From assembly GCA_020636845.1 (NCBI GenBank), contig JACJXD010000004.1:1-64000 (forward strand): 64,000 nucleotides of DNA, given 5' to 3'. The position numbers were made by a program, and so were the translations under genes. A model generated the notes under the pieces. That model did no database searches. It worked only from the letters and a program-made list of their open reading frames with translations, and was not told the origin of the DNA. Positions 9,528 to 18,265 of this stretch are shown here, in pieces. This DNA comes from Bacteroidales bacterium (lineage in GTDB: Bacteria > Bacteroidota > Bacteroidia > Bacteroidales > Tenuifilaceae). Position 1 is the stretch's first letter; every line of letters begins with the position of its first letter.

Positions 9528-10334
9528 CTATATTTCTGCGCCCTCTTTTGGGTCGGCTCCGGTAAATTCCCGAACAATGCCTCGTTTGGAATTTTTTATA
9601 AAACCTGCAACCTCATCCGTTAATGCGGACCTGTCCATATTCTCCTCAATAAATAGCAAAGCCTGCGAAACATTCAATCCCTTATTATAGATGTTCCTGT
9701 AGAGTTCCTGTATTTCTCCTATTTGCTGAGCAGTAAAACCCCTTCGGCGTAATCCAACTAAGTTTATTCCGGCAAAAGTGAGAGGCTCCCGTGCTGCTAT
9801 AATAAAAGGTGGTACATCCTTATTAACTTTTGAACCACCTTGAATCATTACATGAGCACCAATACGTTCAAATTGATGAACCAACACGTGTGCACTAAGT
9901 ATGGCATAATCATCTATTTCGACCTCTCCAGCTATTTGCGCTCCGTTTCCAAGTATTATATTATCCTTTAAAACACAATCGTGAGCCACATGTGAATATG
10001 CCATAAGGAGACAATTACTTCCAACAACTGTTTTTCCTTTAGAAGCAGTTCCCCTATTTATTGTAACACACTCCCGCATTGTTGTGTTATTTCCAACTTC
10101 GGCAGTTGTGTATTCTCCTTTGAACTTTAAATCCTGAGGGATTGCAGCTATTACTGCACCGGGGAAAATTTTACAACCACTCCCTATTCGGGCACCTTCG
10201 TAAATAGTTACATTAGGTCCAATCCAAGTTCCATCACCAATTACAACATCTTCGGCAATGTACGAAAACGGACCGATAACTACATCTTTCCCAATTTTTG
10301 CATTGGGGTGAATATATGCTAATTGCTGAGACAT
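9528..10334 (-). CDS. lpxA: UDP-N-acetylglucosamine O-acyltransferase
   Basis: LpxA catalyses the first step of lipid A synthesis, moving a 3-hydroxyacyl chain from ACP to UDP-GlcNAc in the cytoplasm. From the ATG at 10334 it is 268 residues. It shows the hexapeptide-repeat left-handed helix in the N-terminal two thirds, and the catalytic histidine as H118 in HVAHDC (the equivalent of E. coli His125). A helical C-terminal domain follows. The frame remains open 40 codons upstream, but that part overlaps lpxC-fabZ in another frame. The ATG at 10334 overlaps the upstream stop by one base (TAATG), a classic coupled start, and puts the first hexapeptide in the right place. Confidence 0.95.
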   Translation of the reverse strand: MSQQLAYIHPNAKIGKDVVIGPFSYIAEDVVIGDGTWIGPNVTIYEGARIGSGCKIFPGAVIAAIPQDLKFKGEYTTAEVGNNTTMRECVTINRGTASKGKTVVGSNCLLMAYSHVAHDCVLKDNIILGNGAQIAGEVEIDDYAILSAHVLVHQFERIGAHVMIQGGSKVNKDVPPFIIAAREPLTFAGINLVGLRRRGFTAQQIGEIQELYRNIYNKGLNVSQALLFIEENMDRSALTDEVAGFIKNSKRGIVREFTGADPKEGAEI

Positions 10335-11731
10335 TATTTTTGAATTTTTGTTATTTGCGCCATCAAAACACCTTCCATAACCAGTTGATCTCCCACAAAT
10401 GCCTGCCCGTTCATATGGGCAATACCTCTTCTTATCGGTTCTATTAATACACATCTAAAAAGAATAGTATCGCCAGGAATAACTTTCCGTTTAAATCGAA
10501 CTTGGTCTATTTTAAGAAAAAATGTAAGATAGTTTTCTGGATCCGGAACGGTGCTCAGCACGAAGATTCCTCCAACCTGAGCCATCGCTTCAACCTGTAA
10601 AACACCTGGCATAACAGGCTCGTCGGGGAAATGTCCAACAAAAAATGCCTCATTCATGGTTACATTTTTCATCCCCACAACCGATCGTCCATCCAAACTT
10701 ATAATTTTATCAACCAACAACATTGGCGGACGGTGCGGAAGTATTTGCTTTATTTGGTTGATATCCATTAACGGAGTCTTGTTGGGATCATACTCAGGAG
10801 CCGAAGGTTTAAGCAAATCCTTTTTATATGCCTTGCGAAGTTGCTTTGCAAACTCGGTATTAGCCCAATGTCCCGGACGCATGGCAATTACCTTACCTTT
10901 AATACGCACACCCAGCAAAGCCAAGTCGCCAACCATATCGAGCAACTTATGACGTGCCGGTTCGTTATCAAAGTTAAGTTCTATATTATTTAATACACCT
11001 TCGGGTTTAACCTTAATGTGCGGTTTATTAAACAAATCGGCAATCCTGTCAAGTTCCGTTTGAGGGACTTCGTGTTCCATAATAACTATGGCATTCTCTA
11101 AATCCCCACCTTTTATAAGATTGTGTTTTAAAAGCACCTCCAGTTCATGAAAAAACACGAATGTTTTACTAGGTGCTATTTGTTCTGGGAACTCATCAAT
11201 GCTATTCATTTTTGCATACTGATGCCCCAATACTTTTGAGTTATAGTCAACCTGAACATCTATGCTAAACCCATCATCAGGATAAATAACAATTTCAACC
11301 TGATTTTTTTCATCACGAAAAACCTCTTTTTCTTTAATAATGTAATAGTTTCGCTCAGCGCCTTGTTCTACCGTTCCAACTTTAAGTATTGCGTCCACAA
11401 ATAACCTTGAACTTCCATCCAATATTGGCATTTCAGGCCCATTAACCTTAATAATTGCATTATCGATTCCGGTTCCCGACAAAGCAGCCATCATGTGTTC
11501 AATGGTATTAATCTTTACATTTTTAGTTGCAATGGTTGTTCCTCTGGATGTGTCGGTAACATTATCGGCTATTGCCTCAATTTTAGGAAATCCTTCGAGG
11601 TCGGTTCTTTGAAAGATTATTCCCGTATTTACATCTGCAGGACAAATTAAAACTTCAACCTCTGCGCCAGTATGTAACCCTTTTCCGGTTAGAGTTACTT
11701 CTTGGCTTATTGTACGTTGTTTATCTGCCAT
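10334..11731 (-). CDS. lpxC-fabZ: Bifunctional UDP-3-O-acyl-GlcNAc deacetylase / 3-hydroxyacyl-ACP dehydratase
   Basis: This is a 465-residue fusion of two enzymes. Residues about 1-305 are LpxC, the zinc-dependent committed step of lipid A synthesis, with H79 in IEHMMAAL and a later HKLLD motif as zinc ligands. Residues about 320-465 are FabZ, the fatty-acid elongation dehydratase, with LPHRPPMLLVD and the GHFPDEPVMPG active-site block near residue 366. The fusion is typical of Bacteroidota. Because LpxC and FabZ compete for the same 3-hydroxyacyl-ACP pool, the fusion may help balance lipid A against phospholipid. It is translationally coupled to lpxA. A hairpin separates it from lpxD upstream. 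Confidence 0.96.
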   Translation of the reverse strand: MADKQRTISQEVTLTGKGLHTGAEVEVLICPADVNTGIIFQRTDLEGFPKIEAIADNVTDTSRGTTIATKNVKINTIEHMMAALSGTGIDNAIIKVNGPEMPILDGSSRLFVDAILKVGTVEQGAERNYYIIKEKEVFRDEKNQVEIVIYPDDGFSIDVQVDYNSKVLGHQYAKMNSIDEFPEQIAPSKTFVFFHELEVLLKHNLIKGGDLENAIVIMEHEVPQTELDRIADLFNKPHIKVKPEGVLNNIELNFDNEPARHKLLDMVGDLALLGVRIKGKVIAMRPGHWANTEFAKQLRKAYKKDLLKPSAPEYDPNKTPLMDINQIKQILPHRPPMLLVDKIISLDGRSVVGMKNVTMNEAFFVGHFPDEPVMPGVLQVEAMAQVGGIFVLSTVPDPENYLTFFLKIDQVRFKRKVIPGDTILFRCVLIEPIRRGIAHMNGQAFVGDQLVMEGVLMAQITKIQK

Positions 11732-11760
11732 AATTGTAAAAAATTCTATTGAAATAGAAA

Positions 11761-11798
11761 AACGCCTGCAATTTAGTAAAATAAAATAAACAGGCGTT
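11761..11798 (-). terminator. Hairpin between lpxD and lpxC-fabZ
   Basis: AACGCCTG and CAGGCGTT pair across a 22-nt A/T-rich loop, followed by T-rich sequence on the minus strand. It lies after the lpxD stop and 30 bases before the lpxC start. It may be a terminator or attenuator that separates the expression of the two genes. Confidence 0.6.
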
Positions 11799-11819
11799 CA
11801 TACTCATATATCACAAATA

Positions 11820-12869
11820 CTATTTACTTGTCAATCTATCACTTAACTTCTTAACAGTCCGTTCCAACTCGTTAACCCTTTTTTGTAATTCGGATAAGTT
11901 ATTATAAATAGCTATCGATCGTCTAGCTTTTAATATTTCGTTAGCAGGACTTCCTAAAAGCATTACATTTTCCTTACGAATATCGCTAGCAATACCCGAC
12001 TGTGCTCCAACTTTTACACCATCCGTAATTTTTGTATGAGGGGCAATACCAACCTGACCTCCAAACATACAGTTTTTACCAATTTTTGCAGATCCTGCCA
12101 CGCCGCACTGCGCTGCCATAACAGTATGTTCGCCAATTTCGACATTATGAGCGATATGAACATGGTCGTCGATTTTAACTCCTTTACGCAAAATTGTCGA
12201 TCCCATGGTAGCCCTATCAACAGTAGCATTTGCGCCAACTTCAACGTAATCTTCTAAAATAGTATTTCCTATTTGAGGTATCTTTTTGTAATTATCATCT
12301 TCCTGCGATGCAAATCCAAAACCATCGGCACCAATAATGGCTCCTGCATGTATAATGCACTGCTTTCCTACAACACAATCCTGATAGATAATAACGCCCG
12401 GGTATATTATAGAATCGTCGGCAACCTTTACGTTAGGTCCAATATATACTTGAGGGTAAATTTTTACATTATTGCCAACCTGAGCACCGTCGCCAATATA
12501 ACTAAATGCCCCGATATACACGTTGGTTCCAACCTTTGCCGTTTCGTGAATAAACGAAGGCTGTTCTATTCCGCTTTTTGGCTGCTTAGCCTCTGCATAC
12601 ATGGTTAACAGCTGAGCAAATGCTTCGTAGGCGCTTTTAACCCTGATTACCGTAGCATCAATTTTATGTGTTGCTTCAAAATCCGCATTTACCAATACAA
12701 TTGAAGCTTTTGTGTCGTATATGTAATGCGTGTATTTTGGATTGGCCAAGAAAGCCAACGAACCCGGAAAGGCCTCTTCTATTTTAGCAACAGTATGAAC
12801 TTCTACATTGGGATCCCCTTCGATTGTTCCTCCTAAAAAACTAGCAATAGCTTGTGCTGTAAATTCCAT
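11820..12869 (-). CDS. lpxD: UDP-3-O-(3-hydroxyacyl)glucosamine N-acyltransferase
   Basis: LpxD adds the second, N-linked hydroxyacyl chain in the lipid A pathway. The 349-residue protein has the N-terminal uridine-binding domain (PKYTHYIYDTKAS region), a long run of hexapeptide repeats forming the left-handed helix, and the catalytic histidine in HIAHN near residue 240. A C-terminal helix (about residues 315-349) is consistent with ACP binding. The neighbours lpxC-fabZ and lpxA complete the first three acyl/deacetyl steps in this cluster. Confidence 0.95.
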   Translation of the reverse strand: MEFTAQAIASFLGGTIEGDPNVEVHTVAKIEEAFPGSLAFLANPKYTHYIYDTKASIVLVNADFEATHKIDATVIRVKSAYEAFAQLLTMYAEAKQPKSGIEQPSFIHETAKVGTNVYIGAFSYIGDGAQVGNNVKIYPQVYIGPNVKVADDSIIYPGVIIYQDCVVGKQCIIHAGAIIGADGFGFASQEDDNYKKIPQIGNTILEDYVEVGANATVDRATMGSTILRKGVKIDDHVHIAHNVEIGEHTVMAAQCGVAGSAKIGKNCMFGGQVGIAPHTKITDGVKVGAQSGIASDIRKENVMLLGSPANEILKARRSIAIYNNLSELQKRVNELERTVKKLSDRLTSK

Positions 12870-12916
12870 CTTTATTCAATATTTAAAACGTGCAAAACTA
12901 GTTAATAATCTTTAAT

Positions 12917-14167
12917 TTATCTTAACTCCTTTGGATAACAAATAAAAAATTTTTTCGTTTCGTTCGATAAAGCATTGGCATTAAGCATATCAGATGCTTG
13001 TGCTATGTCCACCAGTTGATGATTATTATATAGAATATTAATTGACTCGTTTCCGGGCTTATATGCGTTAATACTTACCGAATCGGTAAAAATAAAATTA
13101 TCCACATACTCGGCAAGTTCAGGATGTGCTTGTTTAAATCGTATAATAAGTTCGTTAACACGTTCTTGAGGCACAGGGGCATTACTCAACTCGATGCTTA
13201 ATATATGCCTATCGGCTACCATTCTTGCCAATTTCGAAAGAATAATATCGGGATGGTTTATCCATGTTTTGGCTGCAACCATAATATCCGTATCGTCCAA
13301 CCGGGCAAAATTATCAATTACGGTTTCGTCGAAACAGTTAGAATCCTTACTAAAATGGCTGCTATTTATGTTATTGTACAGGAAAAATTCGAACGCTGCA
13401 GAAACTTTCAATTCAACACCTTTAGAAGCAAGAGTCTTTGCCCTCGATAACAACTTAATTAAAGTTTGCTCGGCAGCAACTACCGTCTTATGAAGGTAAA
13501 CCTGCCAGTACATGAGCCTCCTTGCAATTAAAAAATTCTCGATGGAGTAAATTCCCTTTGCTTCAACCACCAACTGGTCGTTAACAATATTAAGCATCTT
13601 TATTATTCTATCAGCACCGATTGTTCCCTCCGATACACCTGTATAAAAAGTATCGCGCTTAATATAATCCATCCTATCCATATCGAGTTGCCCCGAAATT
13701 AGCTGATGTAAAAAGTGTTTGGGGTATGTATTGTCAAATATCTGCAAAGCAAGGTTAAGCCTGCCGTTAAACTCCCCGTTGAGTTTATACATAAAACACC
13801 GACTGATTTCCTCATGCGACACACCTTTAACTATACTATACTCTAAAGCATGAGAAAACGGACCGTGACCTATGTCGTGTAAAAGAATTGCTGCGCTAGC
13901 TGCTTCGGCCTCGTCGTCTGTAATAACGTGTCCCTTGGTCCGTAATGTGGAAATAGCCATATCGAGTAAAAACATGGCTCCAAGCGCATGTTGAAGCCTG
14001 CTATGCGTTGCTCCCGGATAAACCAGGTAAGTAAGCCCCAACTGCTTAATATTTCTAAGTCGCTGAAAGTAAGGATGCTCAATCAAGTCGAAAATAAGCG
14101 GATGGTTCAAACTAATGAACCCATGCACGGGATCGTTAATTATCTTCTTTTTATTTGTTTCAACCAT
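12917..14167 (-). CDS. HD-domain phosphohydrolase (dNTPase/SAMHD1-like)
   Basis: The 416-residue protein has an N-terminal HD domain: a histidine in THSRLQHALG near residue 58, the metal-binding HD pair in LLHDIGHGPFSHALE near residues 95-105, and a downstream aspartate in DMDRMDYIKRD. This arrangement is that of the SAMHD1/dGTPase-like HD superfamily found widely in bacteria. Family knowledge suggests hydrolysis of a nucleotide triphosphate, but the natural substrate of this bacterial branch is unknown. It lies upstream of lpxD on the same strand with a 47-base gap. That placement is common in Bacteroidota, but a functional link to lipid A is not established. Confidence 0.85.
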   Translation of the reverse strand: MVETNKKKIINDPVHGFISLNHPLIFDLIEHPYFQRLRNIKQLGLTYLVYPGATHSRLQHALGAMFLLDMAISTLRTKGHVITDDEAEAASAAILLHDIGHGPFSHALEYSIVKGVSHEEISRCFMYKLNGEFNGRLNLALQIFDNTYPKHFLHQLISGQLDMDRMDYIKRDTFYTGVSEGTIGADRIIKMLNIVNDQLVVEAKGIYSIENFLIARRLMYWQVYLHKTVVAAEQTLIKLLSRAKTLASKGVELKVSAAFEFFLYNNINSSHFSKDSNCFDETVIDNFARLDDTDIMVAAKTWINHPDIILSKLARMVADRHILSIELSNAPVPQERVNELIIRFKQAHPELAEYVDNFIFTDSVSINAYKPGNESINILYNNHQLVDIAQASDMLNANALSNETKKFFICYPKELR

Positions 14168-14207
14168 ATTTAGACTGTTATGGTTTTTCTACAAAAGAAC
14201 AAAAAAA

Positions 14208-14228
14208 CCGCAACATTGGTTCTTGCGG
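14208..14228 (-). terminator. Terminator after the SiaC-like pair
   Basis: On the minus strand CCGCAA pairs with TTGCGG across a 9-nt loop, followed by TTTTTTTG, just past the stop of the shorter SiaC-like gene. Confidence 0.7.
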
Positions 14229-14262
14229 CTATAAATTCTAAAACTATTTCCCTTTTATAAAA

Positions 14263-14652
14263 CTATGTTGGCTTTACCTCTACAAGGTTAAAATCAATTT
14301 TATTTATCAGTGCTTTATAATCGTTCCCTGCAAAGTAAATATCCTCGTCATCCTCTTCGAAATACCAATTTATCGTAACCTTGGTATCAGTATCAATAGC
14401 CAACTTCTCGAACTTTTTCATTATATCGAAAATTCGCTTGGATGAACTTGTGTTGAAGTATTCGAACTTAAGATGCACCACTGTTTCAGGCTGTGGCTTT
14501 TTTGAATACTCATCGATCCAACGTAAAATCGGCTGATAAAAGTCGATAACATTTTCAGGGATAGATCGACCCTCCATGCGAACAATACCTGTTTCGGGAT
14601 CAAAACTAATATATGGTGTGGTTGCTGTTTCCTTTAATTCGAACTTAACCAT
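14263..14652 (-). CDS. SiaC-family regulatory phosphoprotein (DUF1987), short form
   Basis: The 129-residue cytoplasmic protein fits the DUF1987/SiaC family. In Pseudomonas, SiaC binds a diguanylate cyclase, and its activity is set by phosphorylation of Thr68 by SiaB and dephosphorylation by the SpoIIE-like phosphatase SiaA. Here the motif FNTSSSK places a threonine at exactly residue 68. It is the downstream member of a tandem pair with a 50-base gap. No SiaB kinase or cyclase is adjacent. A SpoIIE-type phosphatase is encoded 12 kb away. A role as a phospho-switch is inferred from the family, and the partner is unknown. Confidence 0.82.
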   Translation of the reverse strand: MVKFELKETATTPYISFDPETGIVRMEGRSIPENVIDFYQPILRWIDEYSKKPQPETVVHLKFEYFNTSSSKRIFDIMKKFEKLAIDTDTKVTINWYFEEDDEDIYFAGNDYKALINKIDFNLVEVKPT

Positions 14653-14702
14653 CGAATCTTCTTTTTATTCTAATGTTAACAAATATGCAAAAAATTGTTG
14701 AT

Positions 14703-15212
14703 TTAAAAAAATTCTTCCAGAATTTGATACTCTTCGCCATGTCCGTTACGAACAATTGCGTCCCAATACTTAAATGTGATTATTGCCTCGCTTCCACTCT
14801 TCTTATTCTTAATCTTAATCTTACGAGCCCTTTCTTTTTCTACATCAACAGGTATAAAGTCGAAAGGTAAACTAATTATTGATTGAAAATCCTCGCCCAA
14901 CTGTAAAACCGATTCGTCATCGGTTTCGTAACGCCAATCTACAACTACTTCTGTTGTTTTACCATGTACACTCTCAAACATCCTTAGCAGTTCATTAATG
15001 TACTTATTGGAACTGCTGTTGGAGTATTCCAGAAACACCGATATTTTAGTTTTAGAAGCAGGCTTTTTTAAATAGCCTTCAATCCACTCCAATAAGGGTT
15101 GCCAAAACGAAAACGGATCCTCGGTAATGGAACGGCCTTCTATTTCAAGATTTCCATCCTCGGAAAAGTTAATGTAAGGACAATCGGCAGTTTTTTCGCG
15201 TTGAATAGGCAT
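14703..15212 (-). CDS. SiaC-family regulatory phosphoprotein (DUF1987), long form
   Basis: The 169-residue paralogue of its downstream neighbour shares the N-terminal pattern (PYINFSEDGNLEIEGRSI in this copy). The phosphosite loop reads YSNSSSNK, so the regulatory threonine is replaced by a serine at residue 66. It also has an extra basic C-terminal stretch (residues about 130-169) rich in lysine and ending in a hydrophobic and acidic tail. The tandem pair probably arose by duplication. The serine and the tail suggest a different partner or kinase, which is an inference. Confidence 0.8.
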   Translation of the reverse strand: MPIQREKTADCPYINFSEDGNLEIEGRSITEDPFSFWQPLLEWIEGYLKKPASKTKISVFLEYSNSSSNKYINELLRMFESVHGKTTEVVVDWRYETDDESVLQLGEDFQSIISLPFDFIPVDVEKERARKIKIKNKKSGSEAIITFKYWDAIVRNGHGEEYQILEEFF

Positions 15213-15320
15213 GGTAAAGAGTATAATTTAGCAACCCCTAAGATATAAGTTTACCCTAAAAAAATCAAAACGAAACCGCATATAATTTTACCTTCTAAAG
15301 TTTTTTGGTGGTGGGTGTTT

Positions 15321-16757
15321 TTAATCCTTTGATAAAAAGGGTAAAAAGTACTTCAAGTTAATCAGCCTTAACAGTAAAGCTAATAACGTTGAAGCCCCTA
15401 TTAATGCAAAAAACTTCACAAACCAACTGGTATTAAAATATTTACTTAAAAGGAATAACAAAACAGTACCAACAAAAAATGCAACAAACTTGAAAATAAA
15501 CATTGCCGAAACCTTTAACTCAAACACTTTACAAGCATAAGCCGTTTGCATTATAGCAACCAAAGCGTTAACTAACAAATTCCCCAGTGCAGCCCCTAAA
15601 ATTCCAAACTTCGGAACAAAAATTAACTGTACAACAATGCTGGTTGCCGCTGCTATGCCGGAAAAAACATTGAGCATGGCAATATTACCCTTCGCAGTTA
15701 ACAGCGTTCCGAAAACATAATTCACTGTAATCAGCATGAACGACCCCATAAGTATGGATAATACCTTTGCCGATATTTCGGGATGTTCCCTGTAAAGCAA
15801 GTCCATAATGTTTTGACTATACCCAATTGTCGGTATCGCTATGGCTACAGTAGGAATAATCAGAATTAAAAAGGAATAGCCCAAAAATGGAACTACATCC
15901 TCCTTATTCTTTATCATCCTCGAAAAAATGGGCAAAAGTAAACTCGCAAAAAGAAAGGGAAACATGTTAAAAGCATCCAATAATCGAAATGCTTGAGCGT
16001 ATATTCCTGCATTGGTAAACCCGTCGCTCATTAATCGTTCCACCGCAACCGTATCGATTCTTCCGTAAATAGACATTAGCAAAACCAGCAAGGCGTATGG
16101 CAAACTTCTTTTTAGCGTATTGAAAGAAAACTTCAACCTAAACTTGAATTTTAGTGCAGGAGTGTAAAACAGTAAAAAGAATATGCTCACCGCTAAGGTG
16201 AAAAGGTAGGAAACAGACTGAGCTATTACGAATGTTTTAATGGTAAAAAACCGCGAAAGGTTGGTATATAAGAAAACAGACACAATAATAATCATGGTAA
16301 ACTTATCGAGTACCGACAGAATGCTATCGACTTTAAATTTATGTAGCCCGTTAAGATTGGAACGTACAAATAGCACCATTGACGACAAAAACTGGTTTCC
16401 AACTAAAAGTAAAAGCAAAACGGTATGGTGCTTACCATAACCCAAGAAGTATGCGCTAAATGTTACAACAACAAGGTAAACTATTCCTAACATCGCCTTT
16501 AACGACACTATTCCGGAAAAGTACCTGTTGATTAACTGTGGATGTCGGCTTATTTCCCTGTTATTGTAATTGGTAATTCCTAAGTCGAGAAGAATGTTGA
16601 AAATAAGAGTGAAGTTGAACAGAACATAGTAAAACCCATACTCATTAGCTCCCAAAACATTTTGCACCGTTCGATCTATGCCAAAAATCCACAAAGGCTT
16701 AACTGCAACATTTAGCAGCAATAGCAATATCAAATTCGAAGTAAATAGTTTTCTCAA
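15321..16757 (-). CDS. Polysaccharide flippase (MATE-like, Wzx type)
   Basis: The 478-residue integral membrane protein has about 12-14 hydrophobic segments and the N-terminal pattern of oligosaccharide flippases (GANEYGFYYVLFNFTLIFNI broken by a conserved RE/N loop). Such proteins move lipid-linked sugar chains across the inner membrane for surface polysaccharide or glycan assembly. The start is a TTG at 16757, because the upstream frame has no ATG before a stop at 16797. The following RKLF sequence suits a cytoplasmic N-terminus. It is a lone gene with no glycosyltransferase cluster around it, so the substrate is unknown. Confidence 0.82.
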   Translation of the reverse strand: MRKLFTSNLILLLLLNVAVKPLWIFGIDRTVQNVLGANEYGFYYVLFNFTLIFNILLDLGITNYNNREISRHPQLINRYFSGIVSLKAMLGIVYLVVVTFSAYFLGYGKHHTVLLLLLVGNQFLSSMVLFVRSNLNGLHKFKVDSILSVLDKFTMIIIVSVFLYTNLSRFFTIKTFVIAQSVSYLFTLAVSIFFLLFYTPALKFKFRLKFSFNTLKRSLPYALLVLLMSIYGRIDTVAVERLMSDGFTNAGIYAQAFRLLDAFNMFPFLFASLLLPIFSRMIKNKEDVVPFLGYSFLILIIPTVAIAIPTIGYSQNIMDLLYREHPEISAKVLSILMGSFMLITVNYVFGTLLTAKGNIAMLNVFSGIAAATSIVVQLIFVPKFGILGAALGNLLVNALVAIMQTAYACKVFELKVSAMFIFKFVAFFVGTVLLFLLSKYFNTSWFVKFFALIGASTLLALLLRLINLKYFLPFLSKD

Positions 16758-16971
16758 AACAACAGCAAAATGAATAATTAGCCTAAAGACAGACCATTAA
16801 CTCTATCTTCCAGCATTTTTGTCAACAATAAATTTACTTAATATCATGAAAAATCAACATACTACTCAATGTAAACGTTTATAATAAACGTTTCGCCAAA
16901 CAATTAATTGCTATAAACTTGATTTTAATTGGAAATTAAATAAGCGGAATTACACTTTCTAAAAATAGAAA

Positions 16972-16994
16972 AACCTCCTAAATTATAGGAGGTT
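16972..16994 (-). terminator. Terminator after tRNA-fMet
   Basis: A perfect 9-bp stem (AACCTCCTA / TAGGAGGTT) with a 5-nt loop lies directly downstream of the minus-strand tRNA gene, followed on that strand by a T-run. Confidence 0.8.
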
Positions 16995-17002
16995 CTTTTT
17001 AG

Positions 17003-17075
<73 letters not shown>

Positions 17076-17330
17076 ATCCTTTTTTGCAGGTGCAAAGGTA
17101 ATATAAAAATCGTTCGTGACAAAATAAAATGAAAAAATATTAAGAAGAACAACCAAGGCTATTCATTCTTTAAAAGCAATACATGCAATTCGCATTTAAA
17201 ACGGTTCAGTTTATTAATTGAAAATAAACCTGCTACCTACGCTCATCAATTGTAAAATTTTCAAACTTTTTTATGAAAATTTAGAAAACATAAGGTAATG
17301 CGTTTTACAGGGTTATTACTTTAAATCAAC

Positions 17331-17338
17331 TATATTTG
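17331..17338 (+). promoter_or_regulatory. Bacteroidota -7 promoter box
   Basis: TATATTTG matches the TAnnTTTG -7 consensus of Bacteroidota sigma-ABfr promoters and lies 24 bases before the GTG start of the M23 peptidase gene. The -33 element is weak. It would drive the downstream peptidase-dxr-rseP run. Confidence 0.45.
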
Positions 17339-17361
17339 TGCGAAAGTAAAATAAATATAAG

Positions 17362-18210
17362 GTGAAAAGAAGCAAGTTATTTCGCAATCTCCGAGACAAA
17401 TACAAGTTAAGCATTCTTAATGCCGAAACGTTTCAGGAAGTTTGGCATATGCGCCTGTCGCGTTTAAATGTTATTCTGTTTTTTGGTGGTTTTGCCATAT
17501 TCCTTATCGTATCGGTATCTGTACTAATTGCGTTTACCCCGTTAAGGGAGTTTATTCCGGGCTACCCCGACGGAAAAACACGAAAGGGATACATACAAAA
17601 TGCGCTTAAAGTAGATTCCCTCGAAAATGTTATTGCACAATGGGGTGAGTACAATCAAAACATTAAAATAATTTTGAACGGAGGAACTCCTCCTTCCATC
17701 GAAAACAATACCGATACAAGTAACCACTTACGTCCTATTGATTTCAGTCGATCAGAAGAAGACTCGGTTCTTCGTTCCCAAATTGAGGCTGACGATATGT
17801 ATAACTTGTCATTTAACAAAAACATTAAAAACAACGAAAATTCTAAATTATTCATACAACCGGTTAAGGGCATAATAACCAATAAGTTTAACCCGTTGGC
17901 AAATCACTACGGAATCGACCTAGTTGCGGCTCCTAACGAAGTGGTCCTTTCCGTTGCTAAGGGAACCGTGATTTTGGCAAACTGGACTATTGAAACCGGA
18001 TATACAATTGTAATCCAACACGATAACAACTTCATTTCCGTTTACAAGCACAATAGCAAACTGCTAAAGCGCCAAGGCGATTATGTTGAAGCCGGTGATG
18101 TAATAGCTATTATTGGAAATTCGGGTGAATTAACTACTGGCCCTCACCTACATTTTGAACTTTGGCAAAATGAAAAACCAGTTGATCCAGCCAAAGTTAT
18201 TCATTTCTAA
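17362..18210 (+). CDS. Membrane-anchored M23 metallopeptidase (LytM-like)
   Basis: The 282-residue protein has a basic N-terminus, one transmembrane helix at about residues 34-57 (LNVILFFGGFAIFLIVSVSV and onward) and a periplasmic linker. A C-terminal LytM/M23 domain has the zinc motifs NHYGID near residue 180 and HLHFE near residue 262. Active M23 enzymes cut peptidoglycan cross-bridges. Both zinc motifs look intact, so it should be catalytic. The start is GTG at 17362, just after a -7 promoter box. It begins a plus-strand envelope gene run, 55 bases before dxr. Confidence 0.9.
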   Translation: MKRSKLFRNLRDKYKLSILNAETFQEVWHMRLSRLNVILFFGGFAIFLIVSVSVLIAFTPLREFIPGYPDGKTRKGYIQNALKVDSLENVIAQWGEYNQNIKIILNGGTPPSIENNTDTSNHLRPIDFSRSEEDSVLRSQIEADDMYNLSFNKNIKNNENSKLFIQPVKGIITNKFNPLANHYGIDLVAAPNEVVLSVAKGTVILANWTIETGYTIVIQHDNNFISVYKHNSKLLKRQGDYVEAGDVIAIIGNSGELTTGPHLHFELWQNEKPVDPAKVIHF

Positions 18211-18265
18211 GCATTGTAAATATTTATAATTATTTGTTAGTAAATTCATTAAACCTGATAAAGAA

